Numbered from the stretch's first letter, positions 37,037-49,830 are shown. The stretch: 64,000 bases of DNA from Blumeriella jaapii (GCA_009599575.1 VWND01000095.1:434001-498000); one strand, 5' to 3'. Notes: generated by a model not told the origin, from the letters alone. Made by a program: numbers and translations.

Positions 37037-37676
37037 AGCGATTATATTTCTAAAAAAAAAAAAACCTTTGGAAAGGTTTAAAAACGACCGGACGATAATC
37101 CCGCTGCTGAAAGCATAATTTAAATCGTGATTCCACTCATGACCGAAAAAAAAAAAAGTATATATAAAATTGTTTATTAATTGTTTTATTGTTTTTATTA
37201 TCCGTTGTTTTTCTTTTTATTATATTTGTTTTTTTTTTTATTATATATTATTCTACTGTTTTTGTTTTGCTTGCTTATATATAATTTAATTCTGTTTTAT
37301 ATATACTGTTTATTTTTAAAACCTTTTTTCTATATTGTTTAAAACACCTATTGTATTTTTTTTTGTTTAACTATACTTTTGTTTATTAAAACAAAAGTTT
37401 TGTATATATTTAAATCGCATATCTGATATATTTATACCGTTCGCACATTTTACGAATACTATCTTTTATATATTTTATTATTTGCTGCTTTCTGCATTAT
37501 TTACTTTTTTCGTTGTTTTAAACAAATGTTTATCTGAATAATTATAATTTATTAAAAAAATAATATACGGATTCCCGTGGCTTTTGAATACAAATACTTT
37601 ACAATTTCCGTATTTTTTTTTAATTATTTTTCAATAAATATAATATATTTTTTTAATTAACAAACCTATCGATATT
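37037..37676 (+). other. B2 spacer between pol and the 3' reading region
   Basis: AT-rich, with poly-T and TATTTATT runs and no protein-like frame. It aligns with 21895-22515 in B1. The conservation of its length in both copies indicates that it belongs to the element. Confidence 0.6.
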
Positions 37677-40600
37677 ATATCGTTTTTTAAGCAAAGCGTT
37701 GTTAAATCTAGCAAATTTATTTTTAATTTATTTTGGAACGGAATTATTATACGTAATTTTTCCGAATTTAAATAAATATATAATGCCGCTATCCCAGATT
37801 AATAAATAGCTTTCGTAAAAACATTTATAAAATAATTCGATATAATAATTAAAAACGTTAACGAATTTCTATTCGATTACGAAAGCTTCGTTAAAACTGA
37901 ATTCGTTCGCAAAAATTTTAATTACGATAAATTCCTGCTAAATTACGATAACGTTTTAAAAGCTTTCGCCGAAGCAAAAAAAGCTCGAAATAATAAAAAA
38001 AAAATAACAGACCGAGTATTGCGCTTTTTATTAAATTAACAAGGAAAGAATATTTAAAAATACGTTTTTAATAAAATCATCGGTGTTATTTTATTTCGGC
38101 ATTTCGCTCGCTTTTTCGAAATTATTATTTTTATTAAAAAAAAAGTCTGGGTATTAAACGCTTATATTTTTAAAGCGTAAGCCCTAAAAGTTAATAATTT
38201 AAAAGTCCGCAAATTTACAAGCTTTTTTACAATTGTTTGCAAACTGATCGACGACGTTATGCAATCGTTAAAAAAAGTTTTAATCGGCTGCGAAATTTTA
38301 AATCTGACTTTTTTTTAAAGCAAAAAACTAAGCGTCGCTAAATATAATATTTTTATACCGAAAAAAAAAAACGACGCTATTCCGATATTTTAAATTTACG
38401 ACGACGAAAAAAACAAAAAAACTAATATTATTTTCGTTTAATTCGAAAAAACATACGCGGTAGCAATTAATACTTTTAAAATAGCTAAAACAATTTAGCG
38501 ATTTTTATTTTTAATTATCGAAAACGAATTAAAAAACGAAATCAAAAGCGTGATAATAAATAATCGCTTATTCGAATACAAAAAGCTTATTATATTTATA
38601 AAAACAATTTCGGAAAAAATAAAAACAGAAAACGTAAAAAAACGCGCCGATATTTCCGAAACTCTTTTTGTTCGAAAAAGAAAATTATTCGCGTCGCTAG
38701 CAAAAAAGGCATCGCAAATAAAAACAGCCGGAAATTAACGCCGAGTTATAAATTTTAAACCAGTTAATAAAAAACGCGACGATTTTACAAAATCAAATTT
38801 AAAAAACCTTAGCATTCCGAAAAAAAAAAATTCAAACGATTTTAAATTTAATTTTTCGAAATTAAATACGCAAATACCAAAAACGCTTATTGCGTTTAAA
38901 ACGTCGAACCGCTAATATTTTAGATTTTAATAAAAGCATTTAAGATTTCGATTATTACGCGATTCGACCGAAAAAGCTTAAAAAAAAATATCGAAGTTAT
39001 TACGAAAAAAATTATATAAAAAGCATAAAATCAAATTATTCTGCTTAAAACTTTTGCTTTCGACGACGAAATAATTCAAAAGTTTTATTTCGACATTTTT
39101 ATATAAAAGCCAAATAAATCCGTCAGCTTTTTTCTTTTTGCTTCGAACAAAAACTGAACCAAGCCTTTTTCGAAAAACTGCAAATGTAATACGCCAAAGC
39201 AAATAAAAAAAACTTTTGAAAACGGTGATTCGTTTTTATTCGAGCTTTTTTTCGTTAAAAAACTTCGATTTTTTAATTTCGTTTTTACAAATAATATTAA
39301 CGCTAAAAAAAACGGCAAGTTTTGTTATTTCCACGTACGTTATTACGCGGCGTATTGCGATTTAATTATAAAAAAAATTAATATTATCGGCTTCGCTAAT
39401 CGATTAGCTGCTATCAGAAATTCGGATTACGACGTATTCGAAATTAATTTTAATAATCAATTTATATTTCGACGAAAAATTACGAAAACTATTTAAGCGC
39501 GTATTAAAATTTATTTAGGCTACGTAAATTTTAAAGCAGACCCTAAAGTTTTTAGCGCGATTATAAAATTCGATTAAAACGTAAAAAAATAAAAGCAACG
39601 AATATTTTCAAAAGCCGATTTTTTTGGCTTTTCGACCGAAAGTGTATTTTAAAATCTATTTAAATTAAACTGCGAATTAGTTAATTACGTAAGATTTCAC
39701 AACGGAAAAAATAAGCTACTGCTGCATTTTATAAAAAAAAAAAATAGCTATATATAAGTATTATTTTCGATTAATTAAAACTCAAAAAGCGCTTACAGCT
39801 TTTTTCGCTAATATATTTTACAATTTTATTTAATAATCTTTTAAAATGCATCCCGGCCTTTACTTCGCTGTTTTAATTATTCGGAATTTTAAAAACTGCC
39901 GCTTCGTAGCATATTTTAACGTTCCGATCGTTTTAAATCTCGTTGGTTCCGATCGTATTACAATTATAAAATTCGATATCGCCGATTTTTAAAAAAAAAA
40001 AAAAATCGAAGATTTTATCGACGCCATTTTCGATTATTACGTTCTGCTTGTATTCGCATATAATTCGAGAATAATCGAAGCTTATCTGCAATTATACCAC
40101 GACGTCAAATTAATTAAAATTATTCAGAAAAGCCCAGCTTTTTCGTATTTCAGCGCGAAAGCAATAGCCTCGGTTATTTTATCGGATTACAAAACCGAAA
40201 GCTACGAAATAAAAAATAAAATAATTTTTATCAGCTTTTCGACTAAGCAAAAGATTTTCGTTAAATTCAGGACCTAAAAAACCGACGGCGCGATATTAAT
40301 TTATTCGAACAATTACACGGCGTAAAAATATAAAAACTATTTCGAAAACGACAATTCGATAAGCAATTTAATATTATTTATATTACGGCGAAAATAATTA
40401 TAATATTTTCGGTAATTTCGACTGTAAACGATTATTTCCGAATTATTTCGTAAAATAATCTTTTTTATAAACTTCGGAGCTTTTTTAAAAACATTCGTCG
40501 GTAAACAACCGTAATTCGACTTATTAGTTTTACGCGAAACAAAAGCGTTAATCGGTTTTAATTACGACGAATTAATCGATTATTTCCACGATTTTAATAT

Positions 40601-40990
40601 AAGACTTTTCAACGCTTTCTGCAAAGCGTAAAACCACGTTTAAAAGCTGAAATCTATTATTTACGAAAAAAAATCGTAAAAAGCATTTGTCGCGGCGACG
40701 CCTAATAATATTATCGACGAAAAAGCTATTAAAACGTTCGTAAGTTTAAACGATACTTCGATTAATATTTTATCGAGCCATTTTTTAAAAAAGCAAAATA
40801 AATAAAATAATTTAAACGATAAGCGAAACGCTATCCCTTCGCAGAAGCCAATAGCAAAAAGGCTAAAAACGGATTAAAAAATTAAAAAAATATAAGGCTA
40901 AAAAGTTTCGTTTTTATTTGATTGGTTTTTAAATTATATAAAATAGACTAAATTGCATTTATTAAAATTATATTTTTTTTTGATCGTAAT
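37677..40990 (+). pseudogene. B2 unidentified long 3' reading region after pol
   Basis: About 3.3 kb of protein-like but stop-riddled sequence between the pol spacer and the 3' LTR, shared with B1. From an ATA at 37677 (possible former ATG) one frame runs to about 38880 through TAA codons that fit former CAA, with blocks NEFLFDYESF, SFFTIVCKLIDDVMQS and KKRADISETLFVRKRK (open at 38550-38738). A second frame then carries NGKFCYFHVRYYAAYCDL (39311-39364), NSDYDVFEINFNNQ and YETKSYEIKNK-like and LRETKALIGFNYDELIDYF segments up to about 40640. The Cys/His cluster CxFHVRYYAAYC could bind metal. I see no signal peptide or membrane segment in the decayed text. I do not recognise the family; it could be an accessory ORF or an older captured sequence. 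Confidence 0.5.
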
Positions 40991-41025
40991 TAAAAACGAT
41001 TACGTATGTTATTTAAAACAGAATG

Positions 41026-41293
41026 TGTGACGATTTATTCTTTTGCCACCTCGTATATCACCCCAGCAATTACGTATAGTTGCAAGCTCCCTGGTCTTCT
41101 GGTGGGTTTTCCATCAACTGTGGAAACTATTTATATATATAAAACTCTTTTTTTTTAGCAACCTTTGCTTTTTGCAATTATTAATTTTAAATAAATATTT
41201 TTGTTACAAAATCAAAAGCTTGTTTTTTATATCATATAAATACGGCGATTAATTAATTAATCTCCCAGTTTTTCGATTAATTAAATCGTTATA
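41026..41293 (+). repeat. A4 5' LTR
   Basis: A 268-bp LTR starting TGTGACGATT and ending CGTTATA. The TATA block lies near 41130-41140. Confidence 0.92.
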
Positions 41294-41416
41294 TTATTAA
41301 CAATTCTTTTTTTATATTGGCGACGGCGTAAACTATTTTTTCTTTCGAATTTTTCACGGGTTATACTAAAATAATCGACCGGTCGTAAAAAGGCTTATTT
41401 CCGCATTTCGCGAAAA

Positions 41417-42905
41417 ATAGCTTTTGTTCAACGATTCTTTTCTTAACAAAGCTTTTCAGCTTCTGCTATTACATTTTAACCTCCCTTTTTTTAATCAGCG
41501 AAAAAGCAGCCTCTCCTAAAAGCTTTTTTTTTTAAAAAACAGTCCTTCCCCCGAAAAAAAAAAAACAAAAAAAAAAGCAGAACGCTAACCACTTCGCTTG
41601 CCATTTTTTCACAGCCTAGCGCTAAAAGCGTTTAATTAAAACTTTTGCAAAATCAATTAAAAAAAGCGCAAAAGCGTAAACGACAACTTCTGGAAATTAT
41701 ACGACTGCGACAAACCTTTTAATTAAAGCGTTTGATAAAATCTATCGAACGTGCTTTTGCTAATCGCGAATTTGCTGCTTTTTCTTTTTTTCGCAACGTT
41801 TTATTTCAATTAATAAACGCTGCAAACTAACTTCTACGCTTTTCGCGAACTCTTTTTAAATTTTTCTATAACGGCCAAAACCTTAGCGCGCTTTTTAAAC
41901 GCTATAATTTTTATTTATCTGCTAACTTTCGATTAGCTCGTATAAAACGCGTTTCGAACTTTAAGTTTAAATTAAATAATAGTAAAAATTACAAAACACG
42001 CCATTAAAAAACTAAAGTTTTCGACAATTTCGAATTTTACTACGACTATTTCGTTAGCGATCGATTTCGCAAGAATTATATATTCGATCAAACCGAAAGC
42101 GTAGTAAAAAAGTTCCTGATTCTACGTATTTTAAATCGTTCCGATTTTATATTTTCCGAAAAATTAATAAAAAAAGTCGCCGATTTCCTGGCCGATTTTT
42201 TCGACGTTTAAAAAACCGAAAACGAATTCAAAATGCTTATAATAAATACGCACAACGACTTTTGGCGATTTTATCTGCGATTTTCCACTTTCGCAGCGAA
42301 CGCTCAAATACGAACTAACAAACAGCTTCGAAACGCTTTTCGCGATAAAATACTAAAGCGTTTACGAAAAAAGCTGCATTTAAAATAAACGCGTATAACG
42401 ACTTTTAAAAATTAACTTACCGCCGTCCGTTAAAAAAAACAAAATTAATTAGCTAAACGAATTTTATACGCGAATCGCTTTTTAACCAAATTTACCATTT
42501 ATTAAAATAGCAAATCCTTAACCAAAGCGTATTACGAATTAAATCGTACGTACGAAAATCGTTCAAATGCTTTACAAGCTCCTTTTCAGCCTTCTGCTGT
42601 TTTTCCTTCTTTCTAACGCTAAAACGCCTTTTTTAGCGTTTTTTCGATCGGACTAACGATAACGCTCGTTTTTTACCTTATATCAGAAAATTTAAAAAAG
42701 CCAATTTGCAAAACCTTTTACGGGCCGACCCTCGGTTTCATCCAAAAACCTTTTCAAGCTAATAAATATAAACGAAATCGAACCGGCCGAAAATTCGCTT
42801 TTTAATAATAATAATAAAAACGAAAATCCTTTTCCAAACGATTTCCAAAACGCATATAAAAAAATCGAAAGTTTTTCCGCCAATCGAAAAAACGCCTAAG
42901 CCTAA
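41417..42905 (+). pseudogene. gag: A4 gag relic
   Basis: Decayed Gag with the start position as ATA (41417-41419) and the final TAA at 42903-42905 as in A5. The capsid-like segment is readable around 42000-42380 (RNYIFDQ near 42070; WRFYLRF near 42260). No cysteine cluster. Stops are frequent. Confidence 0.84.
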
Positions 42906-43996
42906 GCAAAGCTTTTTTTTTAAGCGTATTACGCGATATGCGTTATTTTAACGTTCGAAAGCTTTTTAATAGCGATTTATTAATAATTCCCGTTATACTT
43001 ATCAAAAATAGCTTTTTATACAAAATAAAAGCGCTCGCCGACTCTAAAACGAACGATTATGCGTTAATCGATTCGGCGCTAATCAAATCCTTTTTTTTTT
43101 TTAAAACTTTTAATTTAACTTTTCCCGGCTCTTTTTCTTATAAAAAAATATAATAAAACTCGTAGCTATTCAATCATATATTTTACGCTTTTTAATCTTA
43201 TTATTAATAATCGAATACAATCGTTTACTTTTTTTTTAATTATCAACTTCGGAAATCATAATATAATTCTAAAAAAAGCTTGGTTAGCCGAATATTAAAT
43301 TTTATTAAATTATAATAAACGCAAGCTTTATTAGCCGAAATTTTACCCCTCCACAACCTTTTACGCTCGTTATATTAAAGTTTTTTATTTGCATTTCCGA
43401 AAGATTTAATCTCGCCATCAAAACGACGCTGTAAAACGTAATAAAAACCTTAATTAATTATAGCAGGCTTACGACGCTGTGCGAAGCGCGAAAAAATCGA
43501 ATTTTATTCGCGGTGCCAATTTCGATAGCGACGCCAATAAAATAATACAAAAAATCACACCATTACTTTTCCAGGCTGCCGATTCCTCTTTTATTATTTC
43601 TTTTTTTCCTTCTTCCCTTCTTCCTTCGTCAAAACAGCTTTCTCGTTTTACGAAAAACAATTATATCAAAAACCGAAAAAAAGCCTTCGCCGCGATAGCT
43701 TTCCAGCTTAATATAATCGATAATTTAAACAAGCTATTTTCTAAACCTTCTAAACGACCAGTTCGAAAACGAATCCTTTAATCTATTACTTACCCAATTT
43801 CTATTTGCCAAATTACTGCATACGCTTTTAAATTGATTTTTAAAAAAAAAGCAGTTAAAATATTTTTAACCTTTTTGTACGAAATCGACAAAATATTAAA
43901 CGACCTTACGTATAACATTTTTTTTAAAACCTAATTTCATAATCTTTTCGAACGTTTCAAAACCAACGAAATATCGATTTCGACCTTTTTAACCAG
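42906..43996 (+). pseudogene. pol: A4 pol relic, proximal part (protease and linker)
   Basis: The protease is at about 42938-43150, where the DSGA loop reads DSKT, less damaged than in A1 and A3. The T run after the ALIKS segment is 12 bases here against 14 in A5, which shifts the downstream frame. The linker follows to the A5 insertion at 43996. The last five bases (ACCAG) are the A5 target duplicate. Confidence 0.84.
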
Positions 43997-44263
43997 TGTG
44001 ACGACTCACTCGTTTGCCCCTCGCGTCACCCCAGCAACTACGTATAGTTGCAAGCTCCCTGGTCTCCTGGTGGGTCTCCCATCAATTGTGGAGACTATTA
44101 TGTATATAAGGCTTTCTCCTCTTAGCAACCTTTGCCTTCTGCAGTTGTTGATTCTAAGTGAATATCTTTGTTGTTACAGAACCAAAGGCTCGTTTCTCAT
44201 ACCATGTGAACACGGCGATCAGTTGACTGATCTCCCAGCCCTTCGACTGATTAGATCGTCATA
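43997..44263 (+). repeat. A5 5' LTR
   Basis: A 267-bp LTR starting TGTGACGACTC and ending CGTCATA. The visible differences from the 3' LTR (50133-50399) are almost all C/T transitions. The TATA box is at 44103-44110. Confidence 0.95.
44103..44110 (+). promoter_or_regulatory. TATA box in A LTR
   Basis: TATATAAG about 106 bp into the LTR, conserved in the 3' LTR near 50239 and, in AT-richer form, in the other family-A LTRs. It would direct RNA polymerase II initiation within the LTR. Confidence 0.6.
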
Positions 44264-44386
44264 TTATCAACAACTCTTTTTCTACGCTGGCGACGGCGTA
44301 AACTATCTTTCCTCTCGAATTCCTTACGGGTCATACCAAGGTGATCGACCGGTCGTGAGAAGGCCTATTTCCGCACTTCGCGAAGG

Positions 44387-45874
44387 ATGGCTTCTGTTCA
44401 ACGATCCTCCTCTCAGCAGAGCTTTTCAGCTCCTGCTATTACACCTCAACCTCCCTTCTCCTTTCAATCAGCGAAGAAGCAACTTCCTCCAGAAGCTTTT
44501 TCTTCTGAAGAACAGTCCTCCCTCCGAGGAAAGAAGAACAAAGGAAAAGGCAGAGCGCCAACCACTTCGCTTGCCATCTCCCAGCCTAGCGCTGAGAGCG
44601 TTCAGTTGAGACTTCTGCAAAATCAACTGAAGGAAGCGCAAGAGCGTGAACGACAACTTCTGGAGGCTATGCGGTTGCGACAGACCCTTCAATCAGAGCG
44701 TTTGGTAGAATCTATCGAACGTGCTTCTGCCAGTCGCGAATCTGCTGCTCCTTCCCCTTCTCGCAACGTTTCATTTCAACCAACAGACGCTGCAAACCAA
44801 CTTCCACGCTCTTCGCGAACTCTCTTTGGATCTCCCTTTGACGGCCAAGACTCTAGCGCGCCTTTTGAACGCTATGGTTCCCATTTATCTGCTGACTCTC
44901 GACTAGCTCGTATAGAGCGCGTTCCGAACCTTGAGTTTAAGCTAGATGATGGTGAAGATTACAAAGCACGCCACTGGGAGACTAGAGTTCTCGACAACCT
45001 CGAACTCTACCACGACTACTTCGCTGGCGATCGATCCCGCAAGAATTACATATTCGATCAGACCGAAGGCGTGGCAAGGGAGTTCCTGACCCCGCGTATC
45101 TTGGACCGTTCCGACCCTACACCTCCCGAAGAATTAGTGAAAGAGGTCGCCGATTTCCTGGCCGACCCTTCAGACGTTCAGAGGGCGGAAGACGAGTTCA
45201 AGATGCTTGCAATGAGTACGCACGACGACTTTTGGCGATTCTACCTGCGATTCTCCATCCTCGCAGCGAACGCTCAAATACGGACTGACAAACAGCTTCG
45301 AGACGTCCTTCGCGACAAAATACCAAGGCGTCTACGAGAAAAGCTGCACTTGGAATGGGCGCGTACAACGACCTTTAAGGATTGGCTCACCGCCGTCCGT
45401 CAAGAAGAATAAGGTCAGTTGGCTGAACGAACTTTATACGCGAGTCGCTTTTCAACCAAGTCTACCACTTATTAAGGTGGTAGGTCCTCAACCAAAGCGT
45501 ACTACGAGTCAAATCGTACGTACGAGAGTCGTCCAAGTGCTCCACAGGCTCCTTCTTAGCCCTTTGTTTTTCCTTCTCCTTCACGCCAGAACGCCCCCTT
45601 TGGCGTTCTTCCCTTTCGATCGGACCAACGACAACGCTCGTCCTTTATTCCACACCAGAAGGTTCGAAGCCAATCTGCACGACCCTCTACGGGCCGACCT
45701 TCGGTTCCACTCAAAGGCCCTTTCAGGCTGGTAGGTGTAAACGAGGTCGAACCGGCCGAGGATTCGCCCTTTGATAGTGGTAGTGAAGACGAAAACCCCC
45801 CTTCAGACGACTTCCAAGACGCACACGAGGAAGTCGAAGGCTCTCCCGCCAGTCGGGGAAACGCTCAGGCCTAA
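44387..45874 (+). pseudogene. gag: A5 gag, three RIP-type nonsense codons
   Basis: Gag would assemble the cytoplasmic particle. The first 341 codons (44387-45412) are open; ATG is the first in-frame start after the LTR. Residues about 75-115 form a Gln/Glu/Leu-rich coiled coil (QLKEAQERERQLLEAMRLRQ). The capsid-like domain lies at about 200-335 (NYIFDQTEG, VADFLADPSD, DDFWRFYLRF, LREKLHLEWA). TAA at 45410 interrupts; A1 has CAA there (3351-3353). The frame then continues past TAA at 45473 and TAG at 45557 to TAA at 45872, giving about 495 codons in all. The tail is Arg/Ser/Pro-rich, then acidic (EDENPPSDD). No cysteine is coded in the 341-codon part or the tail, so a CCHC knuckle is absent. 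Pol begins in another frame. Confidence 0.88.
45793..45799 (+). other. Possible -1 frameshift site between A5 gag and pol
   Basis: A-AAC-CCC fits the X-XXY-YYZ slippery pattern in the gag frame. The pol frame is open from 45787 and overlaps gag to 45874, so a -1 shift anywhere in that window would join them. C at the Y positions is a weak slippery base, and no pseudoknot was tested, so this is only a candidate. Confidence 0.2.
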
Positions 45875-48800
45875 GCAAAGCCTCCTTCTTGGGCGTGTTG
45901 CGCGATATGCGTTACTTTGACGTTCGAAAGCTTCTTGGTGGCGACTTACTGACAATCCCTGTTACACTTACCAAGAATGGCCTTTCGTACAAGGTGAAGG
46001 CGCTCGCCGACTCTGGAGCGAACGGTTATGCGTTGATCGATTCGGCGCTGATCAAGTCCTTTTTTTTTTTTTTAAAACCTTTGATTTAATCTTTCCCGGC
46101 TTCTTTTTTTGTAAAAGGGTATAATGGAGCTCGTGGCCATTTAATTACACATTTTACGCTTCTCAATCTTATTGTTGACAATCGAATACAATCGTTCACT
46201 CTTTTCTTGATTACCAACCTCGGAAATCATGGTGTGATTTTAGGAAGAGCTTGGCTGGCCGAACACCAAGTTTTACTAGACTGTAATAAACGCAAGCTTC
46301 ATTGGCCGAAGTTTTACCCTCCCATAGCCTTTTACGCTCGTTGTATTGAAGTCTCTTATTTGCACCTCCGAAAGATTCAATCTCGCCATCAAAACGACGC
46401 TGTGAGACGTGACAAGAACCTTGACCAATTGTGGCAGATCTACGACGCTGTGCGGAGCGCGAAAAGGTCGAATTTCACTCGCGGTGCTAATTTCGATGGC
46501 GACGCCAGTGGGATAATACAAGAAATTACACCACCTTCCCAGGCTGCCGATCCCTCTTCTATTATTTCTTCCCCTTCTCTTCTTCCTTCGTCAGAACAGC
46601 TTTTTCGTTTTACGAAGAACAGTTATATCAAAGACCGAAAAAAGGCCCTCGCCGCGATGGCCTTTCAGCTTAATATAATCGATAGTTCAGACAAGCCACC
46701 TTCTGAACCTTTCAAACGACCAGTTCGAAGACGAGTCCCTTAACCTACTGCTTACCCAATCTCTATCTGCCAGATCATTGCACACGCTTTTAAGCTGATT
46801 TCCAGAAAGGAAGCAGTTGAAGTGTTTTCAATCTTCCTGTACGAGATCGACAGAATATTAGACGACCTTACGTACAACACTTCTCTTAAGATCCAATTTC
46901 ATAGTCTTTTCGAACGTTTCAGGACCAATGAAATATCGATTTCGACCCTTTTAACCAGCTTAGCGGAGCTAACTTCGAATGAACCTTCCTTCGAATCTTT
47001 CCCCTCGGAGTACAAAGACTTCGAACACGTGTTTTCTAAGGCCGCTAGTAACGAGCTAGCCTCTTACCGGCCCTACGACCACAAGATCGAGCTCATTGTA
47101 AGTGAGAAAGAGCTGAAATACATTCCTTTGTATAAGATGTCGATTCCAGAGCTCGAGATTGTTAAGACCTACCTGCAAGACAACCTTGACAAAGGTTTCA
47201 TCGAACCTTTTACCGCTCCTTTCGCTGCTCCAGTGCTTTTCGCTAAACCCGACGGTTCATTGCGTTTTTGTATCGATTATCGAGCCCTTAATAATGTTAC
47301 TCGTAAGGATCGCTACCCCCTTCCCCTTATCGATGAGACCTTTGCTCGTCTCTCGGGAGCGCGAATCTTTACGAAGCTCGATATTCGTCAAGCCTTTCAC
47401 AGAATTCGAATGGACCCCGCCAGTGAAGAACTGACGACGTTTCGTACGCGTTACGGCGCCTATAAGTGCAAGGTGCTACCTTTTGGCCTCACTAATGGAC
47501 CCGCAACTTACCAACGCTACATGAACGACGTTCTCTTCGACTATTTGGACGATTTTTGCATTGCATACCTGGATGATATTCTCATCTACTCGTCCGACCC
47601 TTTGGAATACGCCACACACGTTCGCAAGGTGCTTTAAAGGCTCGCTGACGCTGGATTACAGGCCGATATTCGGAAGTCTGAATTCAACGTTACTCGGACC
47701 CGTTACCTAGGCTTTATTATCTCGACTGAAGGCCTAGAGGTAGATCCAGAGAAAGTCTCCGTGGTCGCCCACTGGAAGCCTTCTACTACTGTAAAAGGTG
47801 TACAGAGCTTCCTTGGTTTTTGTAACTTTTACCGACGTTTCATTCGAGACTACGGTATAATTGCAAAGCTTTTGGTCCATTTGACCAAGGCTAACGTTTC
47901 TTTCAATTTCACTTCTGAGTGTCAGGAGAGTTTCGACCTCCTTATATTAGCCCTTACTACTGCACCAGTTCTACAATATTACAGGCAAGACTTTCTCTGC
48001 ATGTTGGAGACTGACGCTTCCGACGGCGTAGTGGCTTCTGTGCTTTCGCAACTTCATGGCGACGACTGGCTCCCAGTCGCTTACTTTAGCAAAACCATGG
48101 CCCTCGCAGAGCTAAACTACGTCGTATACGACAAAGAGATGCTCGCAATCGTGAGATCTTTAGGCAACTTTCGTGCTGAACTGGCTGGCTTAGTTTATCA
48201 GATCAAAATAATCACTGATCATAAGGCCTTGGAGTACTTTATGACCTTCAAACCCTTGAACGCTCGACAGGCACGCTGGGCCGAGCTTCTCGCCGATTAC
48301 AACTTTCTTATTACGTACAGACCAGGTAAACACAACCCTTTGGCTGACGCACTGACACGTCGTACGAGCGAACTCGACCGCCAAAACTTCTTTAAACGCA
48401 CCCAGCGTTTGCAAGCACTCCTTCGAGCCGATCAGATCGATCACCGCCTTTTGACTGAAGAACTTCGACCGCCCACGGCCTTCGAAACAGCTGTTTCTAT
48501 CGTTGAAATAGCTGATCTCTCATCCGCATTCCGTGTCGTTGATCAGCTTCTTTACGCTAATCGCACAGCTAGCAGCCTGATGGCCTTCCGAAAGGAAGCT
48601 GTACGAGACGCTACGAGGGGGAACGACAACAACACTTCGTATACACTTGAACGCGATCTGCTGCTATATTACGGTCGCTTGATAGTATCAGACGTCGATC
48701 ACTTTCGTCTGGCTTTTGTACGAGAAGTGCACGACCAGATTTCCACCGTTCACCTTAGCGCTCGCAAGACTACGCAATTGCTCTCGGACTAATACTATTG

Positions 48801-49830
48801 GCAAGGTATGACAGCCTTCGTAAAACAATACTGTCGCAACTGCCACGCTTGTCGAAGGAGTTCTGTTCCAAGAGATAAGCGCCCCGGCCTCCTTCAGCCT
48901 TTTTCTGTTCCTGACCATTTTTGGGAGCACGTTACAATGGACTTTTGCAGCTTTAACAAAGATAAACACGGTTACGATAACGTGTTCGTAGTGATAGATC
49001 GCTTTTCTAAGCAGGCTATTTCGATCTCTTGCCATAAGAATATCGACGCTCGAGGCCTCGCCAAATTGTATATATTCCATGTGTACAGGTATTTTGGCTC
49101 TCCAAAGAGTATTATTAGCGATCGTGGCCCCCAGTATTGGTCTACCTTCTGGTCTGAATTGAACAAAATATTCGGTACGCAATTGAAGCTTTCGATAGCC
49201 GCTCACCCTGAAACCGACGGTCAGACCGAAATTTACAACTAATACCTGCAAAAACGCTTTCGACTCTTCGTGAACTTTTATCAAGACGACTGGAGCGAAT
49301 TTTTCCTAATGATGGATTTCGCTCAAATGGTCCTTTCTCACGAGAGTCTAGGTGGCCTTTCACCTTTTGAAGTTGTACACGGTTACACTTCTCACACCAA
49401 TTGGAACTGGAAGCTCGATACTTCCCCCTTCTTCAACTCCTCATACAAGTTAAACGCAGACGAAGTTCGTGCGTACGCTCGCCGCCATTACGACGCCTGG
49501 AACCTCGTCAAATCGCACCTCCAACAAGCCTACGACAAGATGAAAAGGAGTGCGAATAGGTCTCGCCGCGCGAACGATTTTGACGTTGGCGACTACGTAT
49601 GGCTCGATATGCGCCCATTTCCGACCTTCCGGCCCTTTCGCAAGCTCGATAACCCTACAAACGGCCCTTTCAAGGTTGTAGCCAAAATTTTCGACAACGT
49701 TTTCAAGCTAGACCTTCCTAGTATTATGAACGTACACCCAGTTTTTCACGCTAGTCGACTGCGTAAAGCAGCTGACGACGCGCTCTTAGGTCAGGTTAAC
49801 CCAGCCCCTGAACCTATTAATATAACTGGT

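Noticed and set aside
37677..40990. Calling the extra family-B region an envelope gene
   Set aside because: I see no signal peptide, membrane anchor, furin-like site or fusion segment. The position alone is not enough.
44264..44300. Primer-binding sites next to the 5' LTRs
   Set aside because: No clear complement to a tRNA 3' end could be read after the A, B, D or E 5' LTRs, and self-priming could not be tested by eye.
43998..44609. 203-codon open frame running from the A5 5' LTR into gag
   Set aside because: It overlaps the LTR and the gag start in another frame, has low-complexity composition and only fragments of it exist in other LTR copies. It is best explained by chance in a GC-richer LTR.
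48688..49284. 198-codon minus-strand open frame opposite A5 integrase
   Set aside because: It is antisense to a clear integrase with zinc and D-D-E motifs, and has no recognisable domain of its own.
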